Assembly: GCF_009938225.1 (NCBI RefSeq)
Contig: NZ_AP019657.1
Coordinates: forward strand, 1,116,001-1,180,000
Origin: Vibrio ponticus
GTDB taxonomy: Bacteria; Pseudomonadota; Gammaproteobacteria; Enterobacterales; Vibrionaceae
Reading direction: 5' to 3'
Length of the DNA stretch: 64,000 nucleotides
Shown: piece after piece, positions 46,714-56,201 of the stretch
Numbering within the stretch: position 1 is the first letter of the stretch
How the letters are laid out: each line of letters opens with the position of its first letter
Notes under the pieces: model-generated
Told to the model about the DNA's origin: nothing
The model's input: only the letters and a program-made list of their open reading frames with translations
Database searches by the model: none
Made by a program: the position numbers and the translations under genes

Positions 46714-48138
46714 TTAAGAGACAAGTTTCTCGACGTACTGGTACACAGATTTTAATAGTGCAATCTTCTTTGTATCACTCTCATGTTCGTGAACTAAGTT
46801 TTCAAGATTTATCATGTAGTCGTCTATGCGACTTTGGAAGTAGTCACGAGAGTGGTTCATCCACTTTTGTTGCTCTAGCTCACTCAAAGTCCAAGGGAAG
46901 TTACGCGCGCGATATCTAAATAGCAGTGGCTCGATGCGAGGGTCACTGAAACTAATATCGAGATCGGCTAACTGCTCCGCTGGTGTTTGGCGAATAATGT
47001 CCATCGCGGCACGGTCCGATGGTGAGAAGAAATTGTCGTAAAGTTGGCTATCAACGTCAGCGCTGTTTTCAAACTCACGGTCAACGCCAAACACGGCAAT
47101 CAACTTTTCGCGAATTTCTGGATGTTGGCGAAGTCGTTGTAAATTTTCCAAGCATTGTTCACGGTTAATGCCGATCTTCTCTGCATTCTCCGCAGTCAAT
47201 GTTTTTGCCGGAGCGAGGATAGGGCACTTATTAATGTGCACCAATTTTACCGGGACTGGCAACTCATCTTCGGCTAAATCGCTATGTTTGGTGTAAAGAC
47301 GTTCGCGCAGCGTGTCAGCATCGAGGTCGAGGATGGCTTGCGGGTCTTTTGCAAGATCAACGGTGATTACCGCATTTTGGTTGGTTGGATGCCAAGCAAC
47401 AGGCACAATCCAGCTGGTGTAATGACACTCTTTACCCAACATGCCTGATACATGCATCAGCGGGGTCATATTGACGATATCGATCAGCTCATTGAGCTTG
47501 CGTTTATGGCGCATACTGAGGAAGTAATCGAACAGTTTTGGTTGCGCCGCTTTGACTTTTTTCGCCATTTCGATGGTGGCAATTACGTCAGCCATCGCAT
47601 CATGGGCATTACTGTGTTCAATGCCGTTTGCAACAGAGAGGTGTTCGAGTTTAAAGCTGATAAAACCTTCTTCATTTTCTGGCCATTCAACGCCATCGGG
47701 GCGAAGTGCATGGCAGGCGCGCATCACATCTAATAGATCCCAGCGTGAATTACCGTTTTGCCAACTCCAGGCATAAGGATCGATAAAGTTACGGTAGCAA
47801 GTGTAGCGCGTTACTTCATCATCAAAACGAATACTGTTGTAGCCAAGGCTAGTGGTATTTGGCGTGGCGAGTTGCTGATGAATTTGGGCGATAAATTCGG
47901 GCTCTGGTAGACCTTTACTCGCCGCTAATTGAGGCGTAATACCAGTAATGAGCGCCGCTTCTGGAGAAGGCAAATAGTCCGATGGTGGTTGGCAATAGAT
48001 AACAAGAGGCTCACCAATGATATTGAAATCCATATCCGTGCGAACGCCTGCAAATTGGCTCGGACGATCTTTAGCGGGACTGGTTCCCCACGTTTCGTAG
48101 TCGAAGAAGAAAAACGTAGGTTGGTGCTCTTGTTGCAT
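46714..48138 (-). CDS. sbcB: Exodeoxyribonuclease I
   Basis: 474 aa from ATG 48138, close to E. coli ExoI (475 aa). DEDDh exonuclease motifs: FFFDYETWG (Asp, Glu), GYNSIRFDDEVTRY, and HDAMADVIAT with the catalytic His and Asp. The ExoI C-terminal domain with FRYRARNFPWTLSELE is present. It degrades single-stranded DNA 3' to 5' and acts in recombination and mismatch repair. The divergent neighbour has a LexA box, but sbcB itself is 164 bp from it. Confidence 0.95.
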   Translation of the reverse strand: MQQEHQPTFFFFDYETWGTSPAKDRPSQFAGVRTDMDFNIIGEPLVIYCQPPSDYLPSPEAALITGITPQLAASKGLPEPEFIAQIHQQLATPNTTSLGYNSIRFDDEVTRYTCYRNFIDPYAWSWQNGNSRWDLLDVMRACHALRPDGVEWPENEEGFISFKLEHLSVANGIEHSNAHDAMADVIATIEMAKKVKAAQPKLFDYFLSMRHKRKLNELIDIVNMTPLMHVSGMLGKECHYTSWIVPVAWHPTNQNAVITVDLAKDPQAILDLDADTLRERLYTKHSDLAEDELPVPVKLVHINKCPILAPAKTLTAENAEKIGINREQCLENLQRLRQHPEIREKLIAVFGVDREFENSADVDSQLYDNFFSPSDRAAMDIIRQTPAEQLADLDISFSDPRIEPLLFRYRARNFPWTLSELEQQKWMNHSRDYFQSRIDDYMINLENLVHEHESDTKKIALLKSVYQYVEKLVS

Positions 48139-48283
48139 TGTATTTTCCAAACACATATTAACTATCTCACTATTAGACCACTGAGGCGCTTGCTAAGCAA
48201 TCGAGTGATGCGTCAAACGCTGATTTTTCAAGCCTTTTACTATCGGTTAAGAGACAGCATGAAAATCAAATTTAGGCAAAGGA

Positions 48284-48318
48284 TTGAAATTAAAATTAAT
48301 CACTGTATATTTGTACAG
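48284..48318 (+). promoter_or_regulatory. Promoter with LexA box for the DUF6500 gene
   Basis: The -35 TTGAAA is at 48284-48289 and the -10 TATATT is at 48306-48311 with a 16-bp spacer. The LexA box CTGTATATTTGTACAG at 48303-48318 differs from CTGTATATATATACAG at two positions, is flanked by the conserved A and T, and covers the -10. Confidence 0.8.
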
Positions 48319-48356
48319 TCCAATGATGATTTTCATTGAAATAGGGAGGTTTAGTC

Positions 48357-48575
48357 ATGAGAGAGTCGCTAAGAAACAAAGTCATTCAGGTTTGCCAAAA
48401 GAAAATAACGCAGAAAGGCGACAACGTTGGTGTGTCATTTTATGCATTTTTTGCCAACAAAAATGACGATCCAGAATTACTGATAGAGGCGGCGACGTGG
48501 TGGATCCAAACTCATCAACTCGACCACTTTGAAAAGGCAGTTAAAATTGTTGCCATGGTTGAATCCGGTCAATAA
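48357..48575 (+). CDS. Small DUF6500-like protein under LexA control
   Basis: 72 aa. AGGGAGG gives a strong ribosome site. The sequence pattern ESLRNKVIQVCQKKITQKGD and GVSFYAFFANKNDDPELL resembles small proteins annotated DUF6500, recalled from memory. It is soluble and has one Cys. The promoter has a convincing SOS box, so induction by DNA damage is expected. The molecular role is unknown. Its divergent neighbour is the DNA repair gene sbcB. Confidence 0.82.
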   Translation: MRESLRNKVIQVCQKKITQKGDNVGVSFYAFFANKNDDPELLIEAATWWIQTHQLDHFEKAVKIVAMVESGQ

Positions 48576-48632
48576 TGGTTCTTCTCGATTTAGCAAAGTA
48601 TAGGTCGCGATTGTAACGATTAACGGTGACAG

Positions 48633-49796
48633 TTAAACGACAGATTCTCCCTCTAAGTGATGTGTTTCACTTGGATCGTCTGCAAACCTTTGGCGGATAA
48701 TCATCATTTCATTTAGGTTCGCGAGCAGTACATCAACGCAAAGAGGGTCAAACAATGAACCGGATTTCTGCTTGACGAAAGCAACCACCTCTTCCAGCGG
48801 CCAAGGCTCTTTATAGGGACGTCTCGTCAACAACGCATCAAATACATCCGCGAGGGTAACAATTCGTGCTTCCAGAGGGATATGTACCCCCGATAGACCA
48901 TCAGGGTGCCCTGTACCATCGTAAGCTTCGTGGTGGTGGCGGATGATGTTTTTCAGGAATGTCACATCTTCTGAAGGGATGTTGGTGAGATCTGCCATAT
49001 TGACCACATTAGTAATAATTTCTTCACCGTAAATGGTGTGTTGGTTCATTATGGCGCGTTCTTCTTTGGTAAATACCTCAGTACTGAAAAGGATGTGATC
49101 AGGAATACGGTATTTGCCAATGTCATGAAATGGCGCAAAGCACTTGATTCGATGGATAAACTCAGTGGTTATCTCGGGTTTGTGCCTGGCTAGCAGTCTC
49201 GCCAAAGCCTCACTGTAACGTCCGATTCGCACCAAGTGTTGTGCAGTTTCTGGGTCTCGCTCGTGCCCTATTTTAAGTGCGATGGTGAGCAACTTATTAA
49301 AGTGACTTTGACGTTCAAACACCAAAATCTGCAAAGTAGCAATCAACTGAGAAACATAGAAAAAATCTTTTTTGACGGCTGTATCTTGGAAAAGGTAAGG
49401 GGTTTTAGAGTTAAAAAAGATAATACCAATCACTTTGCTATTGTGAATGACAGGATAGGCGAGGCTACTGACGTAGCCTGAGCTTTTTAACATCTGTACA
49501 TGTCGGGTCTCGGGTAGTGCTCGAATATCATCGATAATGCGATAGCAAGATTGGGAAATAATTTGCTCAATGCTTGACCCTTGGCGAATGACGACTTCTT
49601 CAAACTCAATCGACTTCTCGCGCTGTGATATGTCTTCAGTGTGGTAAGTGGACAACTTGTTGCCGTCAATTGAGATCAGCGATATACGACCTAAGCAAGG
49701 GTATGACGCTCTCACATATTCGAAGATATCATTGGTAAGAGATGTAAATTTCTTATTTTTTCGTGCGATTAGGTCTAATTTGTGAAAGTCCAGCAT
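48633..49796 (-). CDS. GAF-like and HD-GYP domain phosphodiesterase
   Basis: 387 aa from ATG 49796, preceded by GGAG (an upstream in-frame start at 49829 is less likely). Residues about 10-160 look like a GAF sensor (GRISLISIDGNKLSTYHTED, SLAYPVIHNSKVIGIIFFNS). The HD-GYP domain (about 165-350) has FHDIGKYRIPDH, HTIYGEEI and HHHEAYDGTGHPDGL, so the metal and GYP-equivalent (GTGHP) residues are present though the Tyr is His. It should degrade c-di-GMP; the effect of the GYP to GHP change is unknown. Confidence 0.88.
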   Translation of the reverse strand: MLDFHKLDLIARKNKKFTSLTNDIFEYVRASYPCLGRISLISIDGNKLSTYHTEDISQREKSIEFEEVVIRQGSSIEQIISQSCYRIIDDIRALPETRHVQMLKSSGYVSSLAYPVIHNSKVIGIIFFNSKTPYLFQDTAVKKDFFYVSQLIATLQILVFERQSHFNKLLTIALKIGHERDPETAQHLVRIGRYSEALARLLARHKPEITTEFIHRIKCFAPFHDIGKYRIPDHILFSTEVFTKEERAIMNQHTIYGEEIITNVVNMADLTNIPSEDVTFLKNIIRHHHEAYDGTGHPDGLSGVHIPLEARIVTLADVFDALLTRRPYKEPWPLEEVVAFVKQKSGSLFDPLCVDVLLANLNEMMIIRQRFADDPSETHHLEGESVV

Positions 49797-50051
49797 CCGT
49801 GGCTCCGCAGCGGTGAGTACTTGGCGCAACGTAAAGTCTTTTAGCCGATGCTTCGGTTAATCATTAAGTAGCGACTTAGTACTATTCCATTACTTATTTT
49901 AAGGTTATTTCTAGTACTTTAGTTTTGTTAAATTAAATGATCAACAATGTTGTAATTGATGATTTTAAAAATGTTATGCAGGCACGTTATTTGGAGCGAA
50001 ATCAAAGTTACGCAGCAGAAAAGATGAGAGATTGTGAGGTGATAGACATAA

Positions 50052-50076
50052 AAAAAGCGACCAGAGGTCGCTTTTT
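50052..50076 (-). terminator. Intrinsic terminator after the cold-shock gene
   Basis: AAAAAGCGACC-AGA-GGTCGCTTTTT, an 11-bp stem, with A residues giving a T run on the minus strand, 33 bp after the stop. Confidence 0.9.
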
Positions 50077-50108
50077 AGAATCACTTGTCAAAAGACAAGT
50101 AATCGAAA

Positions 50109-50321
50109 TTATAGAGCTACAACGTTAGCAGCTTGTGGGCCTTTTTGACCTTGTTCTACTTCGAAGCTAACTTTTTGGCCTTCAGTAAGAGTTTTGAAGC
50201 CTTCAGAAACGATTGAACGGAAGTGTACGAATACGTCCGCGCCGCCGTTGTCTTGAGAAATAAAACCAAAACCTTTAGTTTCGTTGAACCATTTTACTGA
50301 ACCAGTCATTTTGTTAGACAT
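50109..50321 (-). CDS. cspA: Cold-shock protein, CspA family
   Basis: 70 aa. RNP1 is KGFGFISQD and RNP2 is VFVHF, with the opening [14 protein letters not shown]. It is a single OB-fold RNA/DNA chaperone. AGGTA lies eight bases before ATG. The long leader (see 50322-50486) and promoter are typical of cold-induced csp genes; the exact paralogue name is uncertain. Confidence 0.93.
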   Translation of the reverse strand: MSNKMTGSVKWFNETKGFGFISQDNGGADVFVHFRSIVSEGFKTLTEGQKVSFEVEQGQKGPQAANVVAL

Positions 50322-50486
50322 GATAGATACCTATATTTAAATTTGTAATGTATTAAAGCTGATGACAAAAGCTATTGTATTGATTTTCTAGAGAAGCAAT
50401 CGCAGGAGCTAAACGATAGGTATCGAAAGATGACTGAGAGAACACTTTACTTAAATCTTTATTAATAGCTCGTATCTTTAAGAGCC
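50322..50486 (-). promoter_or_regulatory. Long 5' leader of the cold-shock gene
   Basis: About 165 nt between the inferred start of transcription and the ATG, close to the 159-nt leader of E. coli cspA, which acts as a thermosensor. No strict cold-box match was confirmed. Confidence 0.6.
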
Positions 50487-50492
50487 GCGAGT

Positions 50493-50520
50493 ACTATACA
50501 CGTACTTGGGCGAATAACAA
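50493..50520 (-). promoter_or_regulatory. Promoter of the cold-shock gene
   Basis: On the minus strand: TTGTTA (50520-50515), 16-bp spacer, TATAGT (50498-50493). The distance to the ATG gives a leader of about 165 nt. Confidence 0.6.
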
Positions 50521-50663
50521 AAGTTATTTTGGATTTTCTTCAATTTATCGTGCTGGAGCATCATATTGAGGAGAAAATCATGCTTAGTTGTTGAATTTTT
50601 GAATAAAACAAGCTAGCAAGCTGAGTGATTCTTGAACAACAGAGCGGTTTTATTTATTGCATG

Positions 50664-50687
50664 AATAAAGCCAGCGGTGCTGGCTTT
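50664..50687 (-). terminator. Terminator after tcyP
   Basis: AAAGCCAGC-GGT-GCTGGCTTT, a 9-bp stem; followed by TATTCAT on the minus strand, nine bases after the stop. Confidence 0.78.
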
Positions 50688-50695
50688 GTCTCTAA

Positions 50696-52078
50696 CTAGC
50701 TTGTGGCTTGTGTATCGACGGTTTGATTTGAGTCTTCGCAACTTGCTTTTAGAAGGCGGCTAGTCAAAGTGCCAGCCGTCATCGCCCCTGATACATTGAG
50801 AGCGGTTCGCGCCATATCTATCAGCGGTTCGATAGAGATAAGCAATGCGGCTATGGTGACAGGTAATCCCATCGCCGGGAGAACAATCAGTGCAGCAAAG
50901 GTTGCACCACCGCCTACGCCCGCAATGCCAAATGAGCTAATGGTGATGATAGCGACTAACGAAACGATAAAGTGCACATCCAATGGGTTGATGCCCACTG
51001 TAGGCGCGACCATTACCGCAAGCATCGCAGGGTAAATACCCGCACAACCATTTTGTCCGATTGTCGCGCCAAACGAGGCAGATAAGTTGGCTATCGCTGG
51101 TGGGACATCTAGCTTGGTAATTTGCGTCTCTACATTCAAAGGAATCGTCGCCGCTGAGCTACGAGAGGAGAATGCAAAGGTCAACACGGGCCAAATTTTG
51201 CTGAAGTAGGCTTTTGGACTCACCCCGACGAGTGATACCAAGAGTGCGTGAACCAAGAACATGAGAGCAATCGCAACATAAGACGCGACAATGAAGCCTA
51301 ATAGTTTAAGGATGTCACTGCCATTTGAGGTCGCAATCACTTTAGTCATCAATGCGGCAATGCCGTAAGGCGTCAATGCCATGATCATTTTAACCAGTCG
51401 CATCACAATCGCTTGAGCACTTTCAACAAAAGTACGAATGGGCGTTTCAAGCTCAGTTTTTTCTGCCATCACTTTACGAGCCGCAATACCAACAAGTACT
51501 GCAAAAATAACCACAGCGATAATTGACGTCGAACGCGTTCCTGTCAGATCGGCAAAAGGATTGGTTGGAATAAAGTTGATCAACATCTGAGGGATATTCA
51601 GCTCGCCAACGGTTTGCGCTCGAGATTGCAGTTCAGTAATGCGCGCAGACTCACGCACACCTTCTGTTAAACCTTCGGCAGAGAGCGAGAAGGTTGAGGT
51701 AACCAAAATGCCGACTAATGCTGCGATTGCAGTGGTTAGCATCAATACAGCGATGGTGATCGAAGAGATTTTTCCTAATGAACCACCATTTTCCAATTTA
51801 ACCACGGCAGCGATCATCGACACTAACACCAGCGGCATGATGATCATTTTTAGCAAGTTGACATAGCCTTGCCCAATAATATTTGTCCATTGCAACGTTT
51901 GCTGCGTCACCGAACTTGTCTCGCCGAAGAGGAACTGGAGCGCTAAACCAAATAAGCTACCAAGTACTAATCCAAGCAATACTTGACGAGAAAGTGGTCC
52001 TTGTTGGCTTTGATAACGATATAAGAAAAATAGTACGCCGCTAAAGATTGCTAGCGCAGCAAAAACTGCAATAGACAT
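50696..52078 (-). CDS. tcyP: L-cystine symporter TcyP (YdjN-type)
   Basis: 460 aa. It is a DAACS (dicarboxylate/amino acid:cation symporter) protein closely resembling E. coli YdjN/TcyP (463 aa): GYVNLLKMIIMPLVLVSMI, TPYGIAALMTKVIA, TFAFSSRSSAATIPLNVE and GATIGQNGCAGIYPAML are all near identical by inspection. It imports L-cystine with a cation. About eight transmembrane helices and the re-entrant hairpins are visible as hydrophobic runs. It is monocistronic. Confidence 0.92.
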   Translation of the reverse strand: MSIAVFAALAIFSGVLFFLYRYQSQQGPLSRQVLLGLVLGSLFGLALQFLFGETSSVTQQTLQWTNIIGQGYVNLLKMIIMPLVLVSMIAAVVKLENGGSLGKISSITIAVLMLTTAIAALVGILVTSTFSLSAEGLTEGVRESARITELQSRAQTVGELNIPQMLINFIPTNPFADLTGTRSTSIIAVVIFAVLVGIAARKVMAEKTELETPIRTFVESAQAIVMRLVKMIMALTPYGIAALMTKVIATSNGSDILKLLGFIVASYVAIALMFLVHALLVSLVGVSPKAYFSKIWPVLTFAFSSRSSAATIPLNVETQITKLDVPPAIANLSASFGATIGQNGCAGIYPAMLAVMVAPTVGINPLDVHFIVSLVAIITISSFGIAGVGGGATFAALIVLPAMGLPVTIAALLISIEPLIDMARTALNVSGAMTAGTLTSRLLKASCEDSNQTVDTQATS

Positions 52079-52274
52079 AGTCGAAACCCTTTAGTAATTC
52101 TAATTTGAACTAGATTGCAGAAAAGTTTGACTCAACTCACAATCTGGTTGGGTTTGCGAAATTAATGATTTGTCATGATGAATTGAAATAAGAAAACAGT
52201 ATTTATTATTACTTTTAGTTCTTAAGTTTAAATCGCGTATAAAAAGCCCGCATACCTAGGGGTATTTGTCAGCA

Positions 52275-52955
52275 TTATTGGTATTTCTTAATCAATGAGC
52301 GCATATCAACACTGTCGAGAATTTTTAGTGGGCGAGGTGTCGATTCAAATGAACTATACAACATACTTCTTGCCACAAGCTCTGCGGGGATAGGAATATA
52401 GCGGGCTAAGGCGCCAACCATTAGTGGACGAAGGAACTTAAATACCCATTGCACCACGGCTTCATCGGTACGCGGTTCATCGCGTAAACCTACCAATGGA
52501 CCTGGTCTAACGAAGGTGACACTGGCAAAACCCATCTTCTCTATCGCTTGCTCCATTTTGCCTTTGCAGCGCAAGTAATGTGAGGGAGAGCGAGGTTGAG
52601 CCCCAATGCTGGATACGACACAGAGGTGCTGTACGCCGAGCAATTTCATCGTTTTGGCGAGCTCGCACACCAGATGATAGTCGATGTCTTCTAATGCTTT
52701 TTTAGAACCAGCTTGTTTACGCGTGGTACCTAAACAGATATAGCCTTTATCAGCAGCGGGTTTTGACTCGTCCCAGTCAACAATTCTTAGTTGCGGATCT
52801 TGGATTGTCTCTAGTTTGGTGTGGCTATAAGGCAGTGGTGAACGAGTAAGCGCATAGATATGCTCAATCGCACGCTCCTCAAGCAACAATTTCATCAGCT
52901 CGTTACCAACCAATCCGGTGGCTCCAGCAATCATTACGATTTGTTGTTTAAGCAT
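52275..52955 (-). CDS. NAD(P)-binding oxidoreductase (atypical SDR/NmrA-type)
   Basis: 226 aa with AAGGGG before the ATG. The N-terminal Rossmann loop is IAGATGLVGNELM (GxxGxxG). VSSIGAQPRSPSHYLRCKGKMEQAI gives the Ser and Lys positions of an SDR, with Tyr in HYLRCKGK. RPGPLVGLRDEPRT follows. It resembles small atypical SDRs such as HTATIP2/YwnB. The substrate is unknown. Confidence 0.85.
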   Translation of the reverse strand: MLKQQIVMIAGATGLVGNELMKLLLEERAIEHIYALTRSPLPYSHTKLETIQDPQLRIVDWDESKPAADKGYICLGTTRKQAGSKKALEDIDYHLVCELAKTMKLLGVQHLCVVSSIGAQPRSPSHYLRCKGKMEQAIEKMGFASVTFVRPGPLVGLRDEPRTDEAVVQWVFKFLRPLMVGALARYIPIPAELVARSMLYSSFESTPRPLKILDSVDMRSLIKKYQ

Positions 52956-53244
52956 GATAACCCCTTGCGTATTCGACTAATCAAAGCTTCGACTATTTCG
53001 TTGTTAAGATCTATTTATTCGATCACAAATATTTTGCTGCTATTGGTCGAAATTTTAAATGCCCAATTGTCTATTTATCTAATGAAAGTTTTGAAGTGCG
53101 AAGTGTAACAGTAAAAGCCAGTGTATCTATGCGGGTACTTTTGATAACTTATTGCTTTTCAAGAAATATTCTAAAGCAACTAAGTGCACATAGTGTGACA
53201 TAACTAAGCGTGACTACACTAGGTTAGCTAAAACAAGGATGTCT

Positions 53245-53856
53245 ATGAATATCGATATGAGTACGCTTTCGTCAACCCAGGCGTATCATTTAATGACACA
53301 GACTCTCGTGCCGAGACCGATTGCTTGGGTGCTGACAGAGTCTGGTAGTGGCAATTACAACTTAGCGCCATTTTCGTATTTCACGGCAGTTTCAAGCACG
53401 CCGCCATTATTGATGTTTTCAGCTGGCAACAAACCAACGGGTGAGCCGAAAGACACGGTCCGTAATGCAATTGAGACAGGTAAAATGGTGATTCATATTG
53501 CAGGTGCTGAACTGGCTGAGAAAGTGACACAGACAGCGGCAACCTTGCCACATGGAGAGTCTGAGGTTGAAGCCGCACAACTTAGCGTTACTCCGTTCCA
53601 CGCATTTGAATTGCCTCGCTTACAAGATTGCCAGATTGCATTTGCTTGTCGGTTATATGAAGTGAAACCGATAGGGGATGCGCCACAGCATTTGGTATTT
53701 GCTGAAATTGAGCAAATTTACATCGATTCACAAGTGACTCAGTCCCAAGAAGAGAGATTACAGTTGGATACTTTGGCTGTTAATCCATTGTGCCGCCTAG
53801 GTGGCACTCAATACGCCGTTTTAGATAAAACATTTTCCGTAGCACGACCAAAGTAA
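53245..53856 (+). CDS. Flavin reductase-like (FMN-binding split barrel) protein
   Basis: 203 aa from ATG 53245; an ATG at 53239 is inside the AAGGA ribosome site and less likely. The flavin reductase domain shows LVPRPIAWVLTESGSGNYNLAPFSYFTAVSSTPP and RLGGTQYAVLD. It binds FMN and reduces it or a partner. It is nine bases upstream of cobT and read in the same direction, so it is probably the first gene of the cobalamin-assembly operon. Reduction of cob(II)inamide or FMN supply is an attractive but unproven role. Confidence 0.85.
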   Translation: MNIDMSTLSSTQAYHLMTQTLVPRPIAWVLTESGSGNYNLAPFSYFTAVSSTPPLLMFSAGNKPTGEPKDTVRNAIETGKMVIHIAGAELAEKVTQTAATLPHGESEVEAAQLSVTPFHAFELPRLQDCQIAFACRLYEVKPIGDAPQHLVFAEIEQIYIDSQVTQSQEERLQLDTLAVNPLCRLGGTQYAVLDKTFSVARPK

Positions 53857-53865
53857 GCACTATAC

Positions 53866-54894
53866 ATGTTAGATACAACTCATTCAGAAGCGATCTGGAA
53901 TCGCATCAACAATAAGACTAAACCGCTTGGCTCACTAGGCAAATTAGAGCATGTGGCACATAAACTCGCTTTAATTCATAGTCAGAATAAGAGTGACCCT
54001 GTCACTAATGTTTGGATAAACAAGCCAACCGTGCTGGTTTTCGCCGGTGATCACGGTATTGCTCGTGAAGGCGTGAGTATTGCGCCGCAGGAAGTGACGC
54101 AACAAATGGTGGAGAATTTTCTAGCCAGTGGCGCGGCGGTAAATTGCTTTTGCCGCGTAAATAATGTTGAGCTTCGTGTGATTGATACCGGTATCTTAAA
54201 ACCAGTGGTAAGCCAGTCAAAACATTTGATTCAACAGCGTTTAGGTGAGTCGACGGAGAATTTTGCATACGGTCCTGCGATGACTCATGAGCAAGTCGAT
54301 AAAGGTTTAGAGTACGGCGAAAAGATCGTTAAACAATCAATAGATTCAGGCTCTAACTTACTGATGTTTGGCGAGATGGGGATTGGCAACACCAGCAGCG
54401 CATCGGCTATTTTATCTGCGCTATCAAAGCGTAGCGTGGAAAAATGTGTTGGTTTAGGTACAGGGATAAATGCACAACAACTGACCAAAAAGCGTCAATT
54501 GGTGCAAAGAGGTGTAAATCGTTGCCGAGGACAAAATGCTAAAGAAGTATTGCGTCAAGTGGGTGGTTTTGAAATCACGCAAATGGTAGGTGCGTTTATT
54601 GCCGCAGCCAAATACAATACGCCGGTGATAGTTGACGGTTTTATTGCAACTTCAGCCGCTTACGTGGCGGCGAAAATTGAACCGAGCTGTCGAGAGTACA
54701 TGATCTTTGCTCATCAATCGCATGAGTCAGGTCATAAGTTTATGTTACAAGAGTTAGCGGCTACACCGTTGTTCGATCTATCACTACGATTAGGTGAGGG
54801 GACGGGCGCGGTTTTGGCGGTGCCGTTAATTCAAGCTGCTGTCGAGTTTTACAATAATATGGCAAGTTTTGAAGATGCAGGAGTAGATATGTAA
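53866..54894 (+). CDS. cobT: Nicotinate-nucleotide--DMB phosphoribosyltransferase CobT
   Basis: 342 aa, standard length. Motifs: [48 protein letters not shown] and the catalytic Glu in [11 protein letters not shown]. It makes alpha-ribazole phosphate from dimethylbenzimidazole and nicotinate mononucleotide. It overlaps the cobS start by one base. Confidence 0.96.
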   Translation: MLDTTHSEAIWNRINNKTKPLGSLGKLEHVAHKLALIHSQNKSDPVTNVWINKPTVLVFAGDHGIAREGVSIAPQEVTQQMVENFLASGAAVNCFCRVNNVELRVIDTGILKPVVSQSKHLIQQRLGESTENFAYGPAMTHEQVDKGLEYGEKIVKQSIDSGSNLLMFGEMGIGNTSSASAILSALSKRSVEKCVGLGTGINAQQLTKKRQLVQRGVNRCRGQNAKEVLRQVGGFEITQMVGAFIAAAKYNTPVIVDGFIATSAAYVAAKIEPSCREYMIFAHQSHESGHKFMLQELAATPLFDLSLRLGEGTGAVLAVPLIQAAVEFYNNMASFEDAGVDM

Positions 54895-55673
54895 TGCGTA
54901 AAGCTTTGCACTATCAACTCGAACTGTTTTGGCTAGCGTTGGGTTTTTTCTCACGTCTGCCTATTCCTTCCCGTACTCCTTATAGTGAAGAACGCATGAA
55001 TCAAGCTGGACGATATTTTGGCTTGGTTGGTGTGGTGCTCGGGCTTATTTGTGCGGCACTGTTTTATGTTTTTAATGCGATTTTTCCCGATTCCGTTGCC
55101 GTTATCCTTACCATGGGGTTCAGTTTAATGTTGACTGGCGCTTTCCATGAAGATGGTTTGACCGATATGGCGGATGGCATTGGTGGTGGTATGACGCTTG
55201 AGCGTCGGCTCACCATCATGAAAGATAGCCGCATTGGCACTTATGGGGCAGCAACTCTGATAATGGCTCTATTGAGTAAATATGTGCTGTTAACGGAATT
55301 GACGTCATTAACCAGCATGTTGCCAGTGTTCGTGGTGGCTTATACCTTAAGTCGCGCGGTTGCCGCATCACTGATCTACGATATGCCTTATGTTAGCGAT
55401 CCTGATAGCAGTAAAAGTAAGCCGTTGGCGAATCAACAAAGTCAGGTTGATCTTGCTGTGCTGATCGCCACGGGAGTATGCGTAAGCCTGATTTTACCTC
55501 TCGGTTTAGCGGCGATTTTGCTTGGCTCAGCATGGTTGTTCCGTGTTTTGTTTAAAGCATGGTTAATCAAACGTATTGGTGGTTTTACCGGAGACTGTTT
55601 AGGTGCCGCACAACAGTTGTTTGAGTTAACCAGTTACCTAATAATTTTGGCTTGGATGATGCATTCGTTATGA
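54894..55673 (+). CDS. cobS: Adenosylcobinamide-GDP ribazoletransferase CobS
   Basis: 259 aa with multiple transmembrane helices. Family segments are [10 protein letters not shown] at the N-terminus and the metal-binding [18 protein letters not shown], then [10 protein letters not shown]. It joins alpha-ribazole to adenosylcobinamide-GDP at the membrane. It overlaps cobT by one base and cobU by four bases. Confidence 0.95.
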   Translation: MRKALHYQLELFWLALGFFSRLPIPSRTPYSEERMNQAGRYFGLVGVVLGLICAALFYVFNAIFPDSVAVILTMGFSLMLTGAFHEDGLTDMADGIGGGMTLERRLTIMKDSRIGTYGAATLIMALLSKYVLLTELTSLTSMLPVFVVAYTLSRAVAASLIYDMPYVSDPDSSKSKPLANQQSQVDLAVLIATGVCVSLILPLGLAAILLGSAWLFRVLFKAWLIKRIGGFTGDCLGAAQQLFELTSYLIILAWMMHSL

Positions 55674-56197
55674 CTATTCACCTAGTATTGGGCGGTGCTC
55701 GCTCTGGCAAGTCGAGTTTTGCTGAGTCTGAAGTGCTGGCAAGCGATAAGCAGTATCGTCACTACATAGCCACAGCAACAATCACCGATGATGAGATGCA
55801 ACGCCGCATTGATCATCACCAGGCTCGTCGAGATAGTGACTGGTGTTTGCATGAAATCCCGTTAGAAATTGCCGCGCATTTAGGTTCGTTTTCTGACAAC
55901 GATGTGGTCTTGGTTGATTGCTTGACCTTATGGATGAGCAACGTGATTTTTGAGCATGGTGAGACGGCAAGTGAAGCGGCGATCAACCAAAGAGTAGCTA
56001 AACTTATTAAGGCATTAAAGTGTTGCCGTGCCGATGTGGTGCTGGTCTCCAATGAAGTGGGTTTAGGTGTTGTTCCTATGGGTGAGGTTTCCCGCTTATT
56101 TGTCGACCATGCAGGGTGGATGAACCAAGCCATTGCAAAAGTATCCGATAGGGTGACGTTTATCGCTGCAGGCTTACCTTTGACGATGAAGGGCTAA
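55670..56197 (+). CDS. cobU: Adenosylcobinamide kinase/GTP:phosphate guanylyltransferase CobU
   Basis: 175 aa from ATG 55670, which overlaps the cobS stop. Walker A is [12 protein letters not shown], the guanylylated His lies in [11 protein letters not shown], Walker B is [13 protein letters not shown], and [18 protein letters not shown] follows. It phosphorylates cobinamide and activates it with GTP. It precedes cobC by four bases. Confidence 0.95.
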   Translation: MTIHLVLGGARSGKSSFAESEVLASDKQYRHYIATATITDDEMQRRIDHHQARRDSDWCLHEIPLEIAAHLGSFSDNDVVLVDCLTLWMSNVIFEHGETASEAAINQRVAKLIKALKCCRADVVLVSNEVGLGVVPMGEVSRLFVDHAGWMNQAIAKVSDRVTFIAAGLPLTMKG

Positions 56198-56201
56198 CGG
56201 C

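Noticed and set aside
49937..50128. 63-codon plus-strand frame overlapping the cold-shock gene end
   Set aside because: It runs through the cspA terminator hairpin and into the cspA coding region, and has no ribosome site.
52860..53108. 82-codon plus-strand frame overlapping the SDR-like gene start
   Set aside because: Antisense to the SDR N-terminus and no family pattern.
53109..53244. Cobalamin riboswitch before the flavin reductase/cob operon
   Set aside because: No B12-box-like GCCACTG element was found here or before btuC (59910-60041).
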